From Thermoplasmata archaeon (GTDB lineage: Archaea; Thermoplasmatota; E2; DHVEG-1): 9,768 nucleotides of DNA. A model generated the notes under the pieces. The model was not told where the DNA came from. It worked only from the letters and a program-made list of their open reading frames with translations, and did not search any database. The DNA lies in NCBI GenBank assembly GCA_003651045.1, contig QMTJ01000025.1, positions 1 through 9,768 of the forward strand, given 5' to 3'. Numbering within the stretch: the first letter of the stretch is position 1; each line of letters starts with the position of its first letter. Both the position numbers and the translations under genes were made by a program. Of the stretch, positions 1-6,216 are shown piece after piece.

Positions 1-1244
1 TCTAAGGGTTCTGTAATACTAGCATGCCATCCATCTACAAAACCCATAGAGCCAATAGTTACATTACCAGAAACATTGATATCTCCATCCTCCACACCAG
101 CAGTTCTAGTACCAGGATTAGCATTTACATCAAAATAAACACAATAGTATTTCTCACCTGAACCACTATTATCCGAAACATTCCATAAAACAACACCCGT
201 AGCATTATATATAGGATCAAAACCTTCACTCTCATCAAACCTATACTTGTCAACCACTCCAAAGATACTCCCGTTGTTAGAGTAACAGACAACTCTAACT
301 GTATCATTTTCAAACGTAGAGTTTACACCTAGCTCCGTTAATAACTCTGTAAAGTTAAAAAACTTTGAAACATTACCACTACCATTCACCGATAAAAAAT
401 ACCTATAATGCCAGTTTTCATCCCACCACTTTAGCTGTTCAACACCAACCACTACAGACACCTTTTCAACATCATAAGACACGTTACCAAGAAATACTTC
501 TACAGTAAGTATTTGACTACCAAAACCACTGGGCGTCCAGTTAAAAGAAAAAACATAAACCTCATCCCTATATAAACCATCTTTTTTCACCACTGTCTCA
601 ATTTCTCCTTGTGCACTAGAATTCAACCTAACATAGATAGACTCATTAGTACTCCGCCCGTTGTTTCTAACACTAGCAAAAACATTCACAGTCTCATTAA
701 CCACAACAGAACTAGGGACATCAATATCAATTATCTCTAAATCAGTACCCCGTTCAGAAAAAACCACAGAGAAATCCCATGTATTATTAAAATAGTTACT
801 CTCCTTAATACCCTGATTAAACCTATAATTCACAACCATACTAAGAACATGTTTACCCTCAAAACCAGTAGTTGGAACCCAAGAAACATTAACATAACAA
901 AAACCACCAACGGGTAAACCCTGATTAGAACTATTAACAGCAACAGGTGTACTACCATGATCAACAAATAAACCTACTTCTATATTTTCATTAGTTGTAA
1001 CATTTTTATCACCAACATTTTCAACCTTAAAAACAACTTCAACCTCCTTACCCTCAGTAAAAACCCAGAAGCCCTCATCGTCCACCTGAGCATCAGGGCA
1101 ATCAAGATAAACAGGTATCAAATCAGGGAGAGAACCTTCTCCACCTGCAGATATTGAAATATTCAAAAAACCAACTATTAACAAAACAAAAACAAATATT
1201 GAAAAAACATCTCTAACAAAACATCTACCTACCGCATTCAACAT
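1..1244 (-). CDS. Large secreted CARDB-like surface glycoprotein, N-terminal part (3' end outside window)
   Basis: An open frame runs from ATG at 1244 to the left edge without a stop, giving 414 residues of an incomplete protein. AGGAGGAG lies about 9 bases before the ATG and supports this start. Residues 1-34 look like a signal peptide: a short basic start, a hydrophobic core (about 13-28), then small residues before GGEG. Residues about 40-165 and 167-268 look like two CARDB/APHP-type beta-sandwich domains (PDLIPV and TDLEIIDIDVP openings, then VFKVENVGD and VFASVRNNG strands). From about 272 a third domain opens with WWDENWHYRY, resembling DUF2341-type surface modules. I count about 20 N-x-S/T sequons, so a heavily N-glycosylated extracellular protein is likely. 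No catalytic motif is visible. It could be an adhesin, an S-layer-associated protein or an exported enzyme whose active domain lies beyond the edge. The gene is certain; the function is not. Confidence 0.88.
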   Translation of the reverse strand, partial: MLNAVGRCFVRDVFSIFVFVLLIVGFLNISISAGGEGSLPDLIPVYLDCPDAQVDDEGFWVFTEGKEVEVVFKVENVGDKNVTTNENIEVGLFVDHGSTPVAVNSSNQGLPVGGFCYVNVSWVPTTGFEGKHVLSMVVNYRFNQGIKESNYFNNTWDFSVVFSERGTDLEIIDIDVPSSVVVNETVNVFASVRNNGRSTNESIYVRLNSSAQGEIETVVKKDGLYRDEVYVFSFNWTPSGFGSQILTVEVFLGNVSYDVEKVSVVVGVEQLKWWDENWHYRYFLSVNGSGNVSKFFNFTELLTELGVNSTFENDTVRVVCYSNNGSIFGVVDKYRFDESEGFDPIYNATGVVLWNVSDNSGSGEKYYCVYFDVNANPGTRTAGVEDGDINVSGNVTIGSMGFVDGWHASITEPL

Positions 1245-1295
1245 ATTGCACTTCTCCTCCTATTAAAGACAGAATCCCCCACAAACTCAACCTGT

Positions 1296-1304
1296 AATTT
1301 ATAT
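1296..1304 (-). promoter_or_regulatory. TATA box for the surface protein gene
   Basis: ATATAAATT read on the minus strand. RNA would start about 25 bases on, near 1275, giving a leader of about 30 bases that contains the AGGAGGAG ribosome binding site. Inferred from position and composition only. Confidence 0.5.
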
Positions 1305-1401
1305 CTCCAATGTTGTATTTCTATCTTTCTATTTATTATTAAAATAAATATCTCAAATTAAAATAACTTCCCTCCTTTCTGTATACTCTATTTTTTAGCA
1401 T

Positions 1402-1411
1402 AAAATATAAA
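1402..1411 (+). promoter_or_regulatory. TATA box for the gamma-carbonic anhydrase gene
   Basis: AAAATATAAA on the plus strand. The predicted RNA start is near 1430, about 40 bases before the ATG at 1472. The leader contains TAGGGAT (1458-1464), a plausible ribosome binding site 7-9 bases from the start codon. Confidence 0.5.
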
Positions 1412-1420
1412 ACAGGTTCA

Positions 1421-1430
1421 CCGTTAACGG
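1421..1430. promoter_or_regulatory. Perfect 10-bp palindrome at the predicted RNA start (possible operator)
   Basis: CCGTTAACGG is a perfect palindrome in an AT-rich spacer. It ends where the RNA from the TATA box at 1402-1411 should start. A protein bound there would block polymerase, as many archaeal repressors do. No second copy was seen in the window, only a partial match (ACCGTTAA) in the final codons of the same gene. Confidence 0.35.
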
Positions 1431-1471
1431 GATAATAAAAACAAACAACAAAAGGTATAGGGATAAAAAAT

Positions 1472-1981
1472 ATGAAACCAGAGATACATGAATCAAGTTT
1501 TGTAGCAGAAACAGCAGTAATAATCGGCAATGTTAAAATCGGTAAAAACTGTGGAATCTTCCCTTTCGCTGTCATCCGTGGTGATCAAAACTCTATTGAA
1601 ATAGGAGACGGCTCAAATGTTCAAGACTGCTGCGTTATACATGTAAACTCCGAGTATAAAACAAAAATCGGAAGAAACGTTTCAATAGGTCACTCTGCTA
1701 TGGTACATGGTGCAACAATTGAGGATGAATGCATAATAGGTATACATGCAACAGTTCTCAACGGTGCAAAAATCGGACGAGGATCAATAGTAGGAGCAAA
1801 TGCTCTTGTAACACAAGAAATGCAGGTACCAGAAAACAGCCTAGTACTAGGCGTACCTGGTAAAATCGTGAAACAAGATAAAAAATTTAGAGAACAAGCA
1901 CGTTTAAACGCAGAAACCTATCTGAAACTAACAAAAGAATATAAACAAGGGAAACACCTAGTGTATAAACCGTTAAAATAA
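1472..1981 (+). CDS. Gamma-carbonic anhydrase family protein (left-handed beta-helix)
   Basis: 169 residues, near the usual 170-180 for the compact CamH/YrdA/PaaY-type members. Hexapeptide repeats run from about residue 12 to 132 (IGNVKIGKN, IEIGDGSNV, IGRNVSIG, IGRGSIVGAN), the pattern of a trimeric left-handed beta-helix. The three zinc- or iron-binding histidines expected in the family are present: H57 (VIHV), then H74 and H79 (IGHSAMVHG). The core R36, D38 (RGD), Q51 and D52 are also kept. The acidic loop carrying the proton-shuttle glutamate of the Cam subclass is absent, and Q39 stands where Cam has a glutamate after RGD, so this is CamH-like. CO2 hydration is plausible, but many homologues lack measured activity, and acyl-CoA or carnitine-linked roles (PaaY, CaiE) are alternatives. 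It is probably cytoplasmic and monocistronic, converging on the hydro-lyase operon. Confidence 0.9.
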   Translation: MKPEIHESSFVAETAVIIGNVKIGKNCGIFPFAVIRGDQNSIEIGDGSNVQDCCVIHVNSEYKTKIGRNVSIGHSAMVHGATIEDECIIGIHATVLNGAKIGRGSIVGANALVTQEMQVPENSLVLGVPGKIVKQDKKFREQARLNAETYLKLTKEYKQGKHLVYKPLK

Positions 1982-2000
1982 AAAAAACATTGTTTTTTTT
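1981..2000. terminator. Bidirectional T-tract terminator between converging genes
   Basis: The 18 bases between two stop codons carry an A-run followed by a T-run around ACATTGT (AAAAAACA-T-TGTTTTTT). Each strand therefore ends in a run of about 7-9 T, the usual archaeal intrinsic termination signal, for the plus gene ending at 1981 and the minus operon ending at 2000. Confidence 0.6.
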
Positions 2001-2497
2001 TATTCCTTTAATTTTTCACGTGCTTCTAGTTTTTTACGTGTATAGGCGAGTAAACCACCTGCATCTCTTATAGCAGTTATTTCTCTAGGTAACCGAGGAA
2101 ATGTAAACGTCTTATCACCAACAACGATCTCACCAGCATCAATATCAACTTTGATTTCACTTCCTTCCCTGTATGCTTTCACAGCCTGAGGGCATTCAAT
2201 TAAAACAAGTCCTTGGTTGATAGCTGCTCTATAAAAAATACGTGCAAAACTCTCCGCTATAACTGCTTTGACACCTACTGCTTTTAAACCAACCACTGGT
2301 TGTTCACGTGAACTACCGCATCCAAAGTTTTTACCAGCCAGTATAATATCACCTTTTTTCACGTTTTTTGAAAAAGATGGATCAAGATCTTCAAGGAGAT
2401 GAGGTATTATCTCTTCAGGTGTACTACAAGTATATGTGTATTTACCTGGGAACAACATATCAGTGTTAACATTGTCACCATAACGCCAAACCCTCAT
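2000..2497 (-). CDS. leuD: 3-isopropylmalate/homoaconitate-type dehydratase, small subunit
   Basis: 165 residues, the usual length of the archaeal small (swivel-domain) subunit. Hallmarks are GDNVNTD (7-13), the substrate loop after PGK (YTYT, residues 20-23), and GKNFGCGSSREQ (about 56-67), which contributes substrate-binding serine and arginine. With the large subunit it isomerises a 2- or 3-hydroxy tricarboxylate by dehydration and rehydration, as in leucine synthesis (isopropylmalate), or in lysine or coenzyme B chain elongation (homoaconitate). The loop after the first strand helps set the substrate in this family. Here it reads YTYT rather than the YLRT or YLVY types I recall from characterised archaeal paralogues, so the substrate is uncertain. 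The ATG lies one base after the stop of the large-subunit gene, and GGAGGT inside that gene's last codons is its ribosome binding site: a tightly coupled operon. Confidence 0.88.
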   Translation of the reverse strand: MRVWRYGDNVNTDMLFPGKYTYTCSTPEEIIPHLLEDLDPSFSKNVKKGDIILAGKNFGCGSSREQPVVGLKAVGVKAVIAESFARIFYRAAINQGLVLIECPQAVKAYREGSEIKVDIDAGEIVVGDKTFTFPRLPREITAIRDAGGLLAYTRKKLEAREKLKE

Positions 2498-2498
2498 T

Positions 2499-3758
2499 TT
2501 ACATTACCTCCCTTGGGTCAGTAATCCTACCAGTCAAAGCAGACGCTGCTACTGTTGCAGGGCTCGCCAAGTAAATCTCTGCTTCTTTGCAACCCATACG
2601 TCCTTTGAAATTCCGGTTAGCCGTACTAAGACACCGTTCACCCGGTGCAAGTACACCTTGATGAGCACCTAGACATGGACCGCAACCAGGTGGTAACACT
2701 ATACCACCTGCTTTAATAAGAGTTTCAATAACACCCTTCTTAAGAGCATCCTCATAAATCCTCCTAGACGCTGGTAGAATAAGAAGTCTAACATCTGGAT
2801 GTACTTTTTTACCTTTTAAAATCTCAGCAGCAACCTTGAAATCAGATAACCTACCATTAGTACAAGTACCAATGAGGCACTGTTGAATATCTACATCAGC
2901 CACCTCTGAAACTGGTTTAACATTATCCACTGTATGAGGACACGCTACCACTGGAACAATATCAGATAAATTATATTCTAACTCTCTAGAATAAAATGCA
3001 TCTTCATCAGAGTAAACAGCATCATAAGAAGAAGACACACCAATTGAAACAAGATATTTCTTTGTTATATTATCAACAAAAAACACAGAATTCTTTGCAC
3101 CCATCTCCACACCCATGTTACAAATAGTAAAACGATCATCAACAGAAAACTGTTCTACATCACCATGATACTCAACAGAACAATAATTAACACCAGAAGC
3201 AGAGACATCACCAATGATATGTAAAACAACATCTTTTGCAAACACCCCTTTTGAAAGTTTACCATTCAACATCATTTTAACACTATCTGGAACTTTCAAC
3301 CAAGTCTCACCAGTAAGCAAAAGCGATGCAGCCTCAGTCCTGTCAATACCTGAAGAAAAAGCACCAACAGCACCATAAGAACAAGTATGAGAATCACTAC
3401 CCAGCAAAAGTTTACCAGGGAGTGCAAGACCCATCTCAACAACTACCTGGTGACAAACACCTACACCTACATCAAAAAAATTTACAATACCGTATTCTTT
3501 GACAAACTCTCTAACAAGCTTATGATTCAACGCTGTCTTTTCTGAAGCAGCCGGGACAACATGATCAAGAACAATAACCGATAGAGACTTAGAGTAAACA
3601 CCATATTTTTTCAACTCAGGTTCAATCTTCCGGATAATAGCAGCAGTGTTATCATGCGTTAGAAGATGATCAGGATGGACAGTAACAATCTCACCAGGAG
3701 ACAACTCTTTAGTATTAGAATATTTTGCAAGTATCTTTTCAGCAAACGTCATACCCAT
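2499..3758 (-). CDS. leuC: 3-isopropylmalate/homoaconitate-type dehydratase, large subunit (4Fe-4S)
   Basis: 419 residues, typical of the archaeal large subunit of the aconitase superfamily. The cluster ligands are C299 (GTCTNGR) and C359/C362 (PPGCGPC), which hold a 4Fe-4S cluster with one labile iron. Other family marks are HLLTHDNTA (31-39), GSDSHTC (120-126) and STANRNFKGRMG (378-389). The 4Fe-4S cluster activates the substrate hydroxyl, and the partner small subunit encoded directly downstream completes the active site. Two starts are possible, ATG at 3758 or ATG two codons later; a weak G-rich segment (GGGGGT) lies about 9 bases before the first. No other leucine, lysine or coenzyme B gene is in the window, so the pathway cannot be settled from context. 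Symbol leuC is given by family; hacA would be the alternative. Confidence 0.9.
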   Translation of the reverse strand: MGMTFAEKILAKYSNTKELSPGEIVTVHPDHLLTHDNTAAIIRKIEPELKKYGVYSKSLSVIVLDHVVPAASEKTALNHKLVREFVKEYGIVNFFDVGVGVCHQVVVEMGLALPGKLLLGSDSHTCSYGAVGAFSSGIDRTEAASLLLTGETWLKVPDSVKMMLNGKLSKGVFAKDVVLHIIGDVSASGVNYCSVEYHGDVEQFSVDDRFTICNMGVEMGAKNSVFFVDNITKKYLVSIGVSSSYDAVYSDEDAFYSRELEYNLSDIVPVVACPHTVDNVKPVSEVADVDIQQCLIGTCTNGRLSDFKVAAEILKGKKVHPDVRLLILPASRRIYEDALKKGVIETLIKAGGIVLPPGCGPCLGAHQGVLAPGERCLSTANRNFKGRMGCKEAEIYLASPATVAASALTGRITDPREVM

Positions 3759-3804
3759 AATCAGTATACCCCCGCATATATCACTTCAAACATAGAAAAC
3801 CACC

Positions 3805-3816
3805 CAAATATTATAA
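3805..3816 (-). promoter_or_regulatory. TATA box for the hydro-lyase operon
   Basis: TTATAATATTTG read on the minus strand. A start about 25 bases downstream, near 3787, would leave a leader of about 29 bases before the large-subunit ATG at 3758. Position and base composition are the only support. Confidence 0.45.
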
Positions 3817-3864
3817 GATTTCGAGAACATGAATCAACTACTCCTCTTTAAATTTATTCAAGAA

Positions 3865-3895
3865 AAAAAACCAAATTTTATGTCAATGGTTTTTT
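3865..3895. repeat. Inverted repeat in the divergent intergenic region
   Basis: AAAAAACCA (3865-3873) and TGGTTTTTT (3887-3895) are perfect 9-bp complements with a 13-base spacer. On either strand this resembles a hairpin ending in a T-run. It lies between two divergent promoters where no terminator is expected, so it may be an operator, an upstream element or a leftover terminator. Confidence 0.4.
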
Positions 3896-3929
3896 CACAA
3901 ATATGACAAAATAATAAGAAAACTATAAG

Positions 3930-3957
3930 ATATAGGAGATATATAATTATCCTATAT
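3930..3957. promoter_or_regulatory. 8-bp inverted repeat overlapping the pilin gene TATA box (possible operator)
   Basis: ATATAGGA (3930-3937) and TCCTATAT (3950-3957) are exact reverse complements separated by 12 bases. The half-site centres are 20 bp apart, about two helical turns, as expected for a dimeric regulator. The right half overlaps the TATATAAA at 3954-3961, so binding could compete with TBP. Confidence 0.45.
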
Positions 3958-3961
3958 AAAC
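3954..3961 (+). promoter_or_regulatory. TATA box for the pilin-like gene
   Basis: TATATAAA, with a predicted RNA start near 3984 and a leader of about 29 bases. The leader carries AAGGGTG (3995-4001) about 11 bases before the ATG at 4013, and GGAG just in front of it. TATATAAT at 3940-3947 and AATATAAA at 3965-3972 are alternative boxes. Confidence 0.5.
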
Positions 3962-4012
3962 AGTAATATAAAAAGTAGTTAAACAGTTACATAAAAGGGT
4001 GTAGATGGAGAG

Positions 4013-4924
4013 ATGAAAAGAAGAAAACTTATTAAAAACAACTCTGCGTTAGCAGGAGTAATCGAAGCTCTTTTAATCATTGCACTTGTAGCGATTATAC
4101 TCTCAGTGATACAACTCCAGTATATACCTATTATAGTAGAGCAAAAAGAAGCAGATCATATGGACAAAGTAGAAAACCAGTTTTCAACATTGAAATCTGT
4201 AATTGAAACACAAGCAATGATGGGAGTAATAGGTAGCGATCAATCACTCGCTTATTCACCCATGTCTTCACCTGTTACACTCGGTAGTAAAAAACTACCA
4301 TATTTTGTATCTGGAACAGCCACAGGGCAGCTTACTTTAAAAGATAAAAACGATGTTGGAAACTACAAAATCAACATTCAACCCATGTCAATACCTGAAT
4401 ACAGCAGCGGTATACCTTTAACCTCTATAGAATATCAAGCATATAACACTGAGTTTATAAATCAAAAATATGTACTTGAAGGTGGCGGGGTTATACTCAA
4501 CCAGTCAGATGGGGAAGTAATGAGAGTTGCTCCTTCTATGACTGTTGAAAACAAAAGTGAATCAGGATATATTAAAATATACTGGTACATCCCGGTTTTT
4601 ACAGGATTTGAAGGGAAAAAAACTGATGCCGGTTGGGAAGACACATATGTCCGGACAAACTATTCTAAACATAGTACACAAGAAGGAGCTGTAAACTGGA
4701 TTTATATATATACTCCCCATATCGAGGCATGGAATAAATCACTTATTCAAAACGACACTGGAATACTATGGGAGTACTACCACAACGGATACATTAATGT
4801 GTATATAGACTATACTGAAACACCACATTGTATAAAAATAGAACCGCAGAGTAAAAACATACAGGTAGCTCTTACAGTAGTTGAAATCGGAGTTCAAATA
4901 GGACATGGAGAAATAATAACATAA
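4013..4924 (+). CDS. Type IV pilin-like (class III signal) membrane-anchored protein
   Basis: 303 residues. The N-terminus is a short positive stretch (KRRKLIK) followed by SALAGVIEALL and one long hydrophobic helix (about 16-35), the layout of archaeal prepilins cleaved by PibD/EppA-type peptidases. Cleavage would fall around residues 12-15; the exact site is uncertain. A hydrophilic stretch follows that includes DHMDKVENQFSTLKSVIE (about 48-65), similar to the long archaeal pilin-like families in which a helix leads into a large beta-rich exterior domain. That exterior part (about 75-303) contains five or so N-x-S/T sequons and many aromatic residues. The size, about twice an ordinary pilin, suggests a minor pilin, adhesin tip or exported binding protein rather than a main filament subunit. 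A KaiC-like ATPase gene follows after 53 bases. The exterior domain is not assigned to a named family. Confidence 0.8.
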   Translation: MKRRKLIKNNSALAGVIEALLIIALVAIILSVIQLQYIPIIVEQKEADHMDKVENQFSTLKSVIETQAMMGVIGSDQSLAYSPMSSPVTLGSKKLPYFVSGTATGQLTLKDKNDVGNYKINIQPMSIPEYSSGIPLTSIEYQAYNTEFINQKYVLEGGGVILNQSDGEVMRVAPSMTVENKSESGYIKIYWYIPVFTGFEGKKTDAGWEDTYVRTNYSKHSTQEGAVNWIYIYTPHIEAWNKSLIQNDTGILWEYYHNGYINVYIDYTETPHCIKIEPQSKNIQVALTVVEIGVQIGHGEIIT

Positions 4925-4945
4925 AAGAAATTTGTTTAATATAAT

Positions 4946-4955
4946 TTAATATAAA
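4946..4955 (+). promoter_or_regulatory. TATA box for a leaderless KaiC-like gene
   Basis: TAATATAAAT-type box in the 53-base gap. The expected RNA start about 25 bases on falls at or next to the ATG at 4978, and no convincing Shine-Dalgarno sequence precedes that codon, so a leaderless transcript is likely. The segment contains two copies of TTTAATATAA. Confidence 0.45.
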
Positions 4956-4977
4956 TTAAAAAAAATGGGTTAAACAA

Positions 4978-5730
4978 ATGGTGGAAAACAAAAAAATCCT
5001 AAAAACAGCGATCAATGGATTCGATGAATTATTCGCAGATGGAGGAATACCACAGGGTAACTCGATATTAGTAGCAGGTGGACCCGGTACAGGGAAAAGC
5101 ATATTCTGCAGACAAATATGCTACAACCTCCTCTCACAGGGACAAAACTGTATGTACGTCAGCTTCGAAGAAAACAAAGAACGCATAATCAGCAGCATGG
5201 AAAACTTCGGATGGGATATAAAAAAATACATAGACAACGGTAGTTTCCTAATACAACAAATCAACCCATTAGATATACTACGGATGAAATTCGGCTCAAT
5301 CGGCGGATCAGGATCAGCAACCGAGATATCATACAAAATAAAACCTCTAGTAATACCAAGAGACTTCCACCCTGATGTCATCACTGTAGACTCATTAACC
5401 GCGATAATCGCAGCATCTATAACCAAAGATAAAAACTATAGACTCTACCTACAGCAACTATTCAGTTTCTTCGAAGAAACAGGTGCAACATCGTTTTTAA
5501 TCACTGAAACAGACCCTATACCCACTAGATACAGTGAAACAGGTATAGAAGAATTCTTAGCAGATGGAATAATAGTATTATATAATATACAAAAAAAAGA
5601 CACACGAGAAAACGCTATAGAAGTCTTAAAAATGAGATACGCGAAACATCAAAAAAAAATAGTTAAAATGGAAATCACTGACAAAGGAATAAAAATCCAC
5701 CCTGATCAACATATAACAATCGACTCATAA
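4978..5730 (+). CDS. KaiC-like (RecA-superfamily) ATPase, single domain, catalytic residues intact
   Basis: 250 residues, one KaiC/RadA-type domain rather than the tandem pair of cyanobacterial KaiC. Walker A is GGPGTGKS (34-41). The adjacent glutamates E64/E65 in YVSFEEN match the catalytic pair of KaiC. Walker B is DVITVDSL (133-140). The late conserved block EFLADGIIVL (191-200) and KMRYAKH (218-224) are also typical. It should bind and hydrolyse ATP as a hexamer in the cytoplasm. Archaeal single-domain KaiC proteins include regulators such as GvpD-like proteins and the archaellum motor component ArlH; nothing here identifies which. Its position just after a pilin-like gene, on the same strand, suggests a link to the envelope, but that is inference. 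It begins ATG-GTG, and the start fits a leaderless transcript. Confidence 0.9.
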   Translation: MVENKKILKTAINGFDELFADGGIPQGNSILVAGGPGTGKSIFCRQICYNLLSQGQNCMYVSFEENKERIISSMENFGWDIKKYIDNGSFLIQQINPLDILRMKFGSIGGSGSATEISYKIKPLVIPRDFHPDVITVDSLTAIIAASITKDKNYRLYLQQLFSFFEETGATSFLITETDPIPTRYSETGIEEFLADGIIVLYNIQKKDTRENAIEVLKMRYAKHQKKIVKMEITDKGIKIHPDQHITIDS

Positions 5731-5776
5731 AAAAAAATACGTCCCCCCTCCTTTAATTCATCCTCTATCATCGTTT

Positions 5777-5785
5777 TAAAAAAAA
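5777..5785 (-). terminator. T-tract terminator after the small unknown gene
   Basis: Directly after the stop codon (5786-5788) the minus strand reads AATTTTTTTT, and a second T-run follows at about 5730-5738. Runs like these are sufficient for archaeal termination. The plus strand across 5740-5777 has only short T-stretches. Confidence 0.4.
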
Positions 5786-6013
5786 TTATAAAAACTTGAA
5801 AGGCTCTGCATGTGAACTCAGTTTCTTTGCACCATACTTCAGAATATAATTCTCAATCTGTTTAACTTGAAACCTATTCAAACCAGTTCTCTTCAAAATC
5901 AGGTTATCATTTTCATCATATATCCTCAACGTACCCTCATCTGCATTTAGTATAGCTTTAATCAACTTACCATTTTGCAACCATATCCAGATGTTCACGT
6001 TTTTATTCGTCAT
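5786..6013 (-). CDS. Small conserved-looking protein of unknown function (75 residues)
   Basis: I do not recognise a named family. The frame is supported by ATG at 6013 preceded by AGGTG five bases upstream, a TATA box further up, and a T-tract after the stop. The protein opens with an alternating hydrophobic strand (NVNIWIWLQNG, 5-15), continues with LIKAILNADEGTLRIYDENDNLILKRTGL (about 17-45), which reads as short beta-strands joined by acidic turns, and ends in an amphipathic helix (QVKQIENYILKYG, 49-61) and a basic-aromatic tail. There is no signal peptide, membrane segment or zinc motif. It is encoded between two KaiC-like genes but on the opposite strand. A small cytoplasmic adaptor or nucleic-acid-binding protein would fit its size, but this is a guess. 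Confidence 0.75.
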   Translation of the reverse strand: MTNKNVNIWIWLQNGKLIKAILNADEGTLRIYDENDNLILKRTGLNRFQVKQIENYILKYGAKKLSSHAEPFKFL

Positions 6014-6063
6014 ACCAGCACCTGATTTTTATTGTTCTCTATAAATAATTTTGTTTTGCTTGG

Positions 6064-6073
6064 TATATAAATA
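6064..6073 (-). promoter_or_regulatory. TATA box for the small unknown gene
   Basis: ATTTATATAC-type box on the minus strand. RNA would start near 6043, giving a leader of about 30 bases that includes the AGGTG ribosome binding site. The opposite strand also reads TATATAAATA, but the nearest plus gene starts about 140 bases away. Confidence 0.5.
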
Positions 6074-6074
6074 T

Positions 6075-6092
6075 TTCTATACAATTCTATAC
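6075..6092. repeat. Tandem TTCTATAC direct repeat with 10-bp period
   Basis: TTCTATAC occurs at 6075-6082 and 6085-6092, exactly one helical turn apart, immediately upstream of the TATA box of the small minus-strand gene. The spacing suits two protein subunits on one DNA face. In sequence this AT-rich it may also be chance. Confidence 0.35.
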
Positions 6093-6146
6093 TTTTATAA
6101 AAAAAACCATCACTGACACATTTAAACCAACAAAAAAAAGATAAAA

Positions 6147-6162
6147 GATAAAATAATTATAC
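6147..6162 (+). promoter_or_regulatory. Candidate promoter for the second KaiC-like gene
   Basis: GATAAAATAATTATAC is the best TATA-like segment before the gene. The predicted start near 6183 gives a leader of about 34 bases. GAGGG at 6203-6207 lies 9 bases before the ATG at 6217. The ATG at 6209 runs into a stop after six codons and is not the start. Confidence 0.35.
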
Positions 6163-6216
6163 GTGCAATAGGATATACCAATATACGAAAAAAAGTTTTT
6201 CAGAGGGAATGGCAGG

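Noticed and set aside
125..313. Minus-strand 62-codon open frame
   Set aside because: It lies inside the long surface-protein frame on the same strand in another reading frame, with no ribosome binding site and an unpatterned hydrophobic translation.
1339..1575. Minus-strand 78-codon open frame over the carbonic anhydrase-like promoter
   Set aside because: It covers the TATA box and the first codons of a well-supported plus-strand gene, and its translation has no recognisable features.
3666..3851. Plus-strand 61-codon open frame antisense to the hydro-lyase start
   Set aside because: It overlaps the large-subunit N-terminus and its promoter. It has no ribosome binding site and an unpatterned translation.
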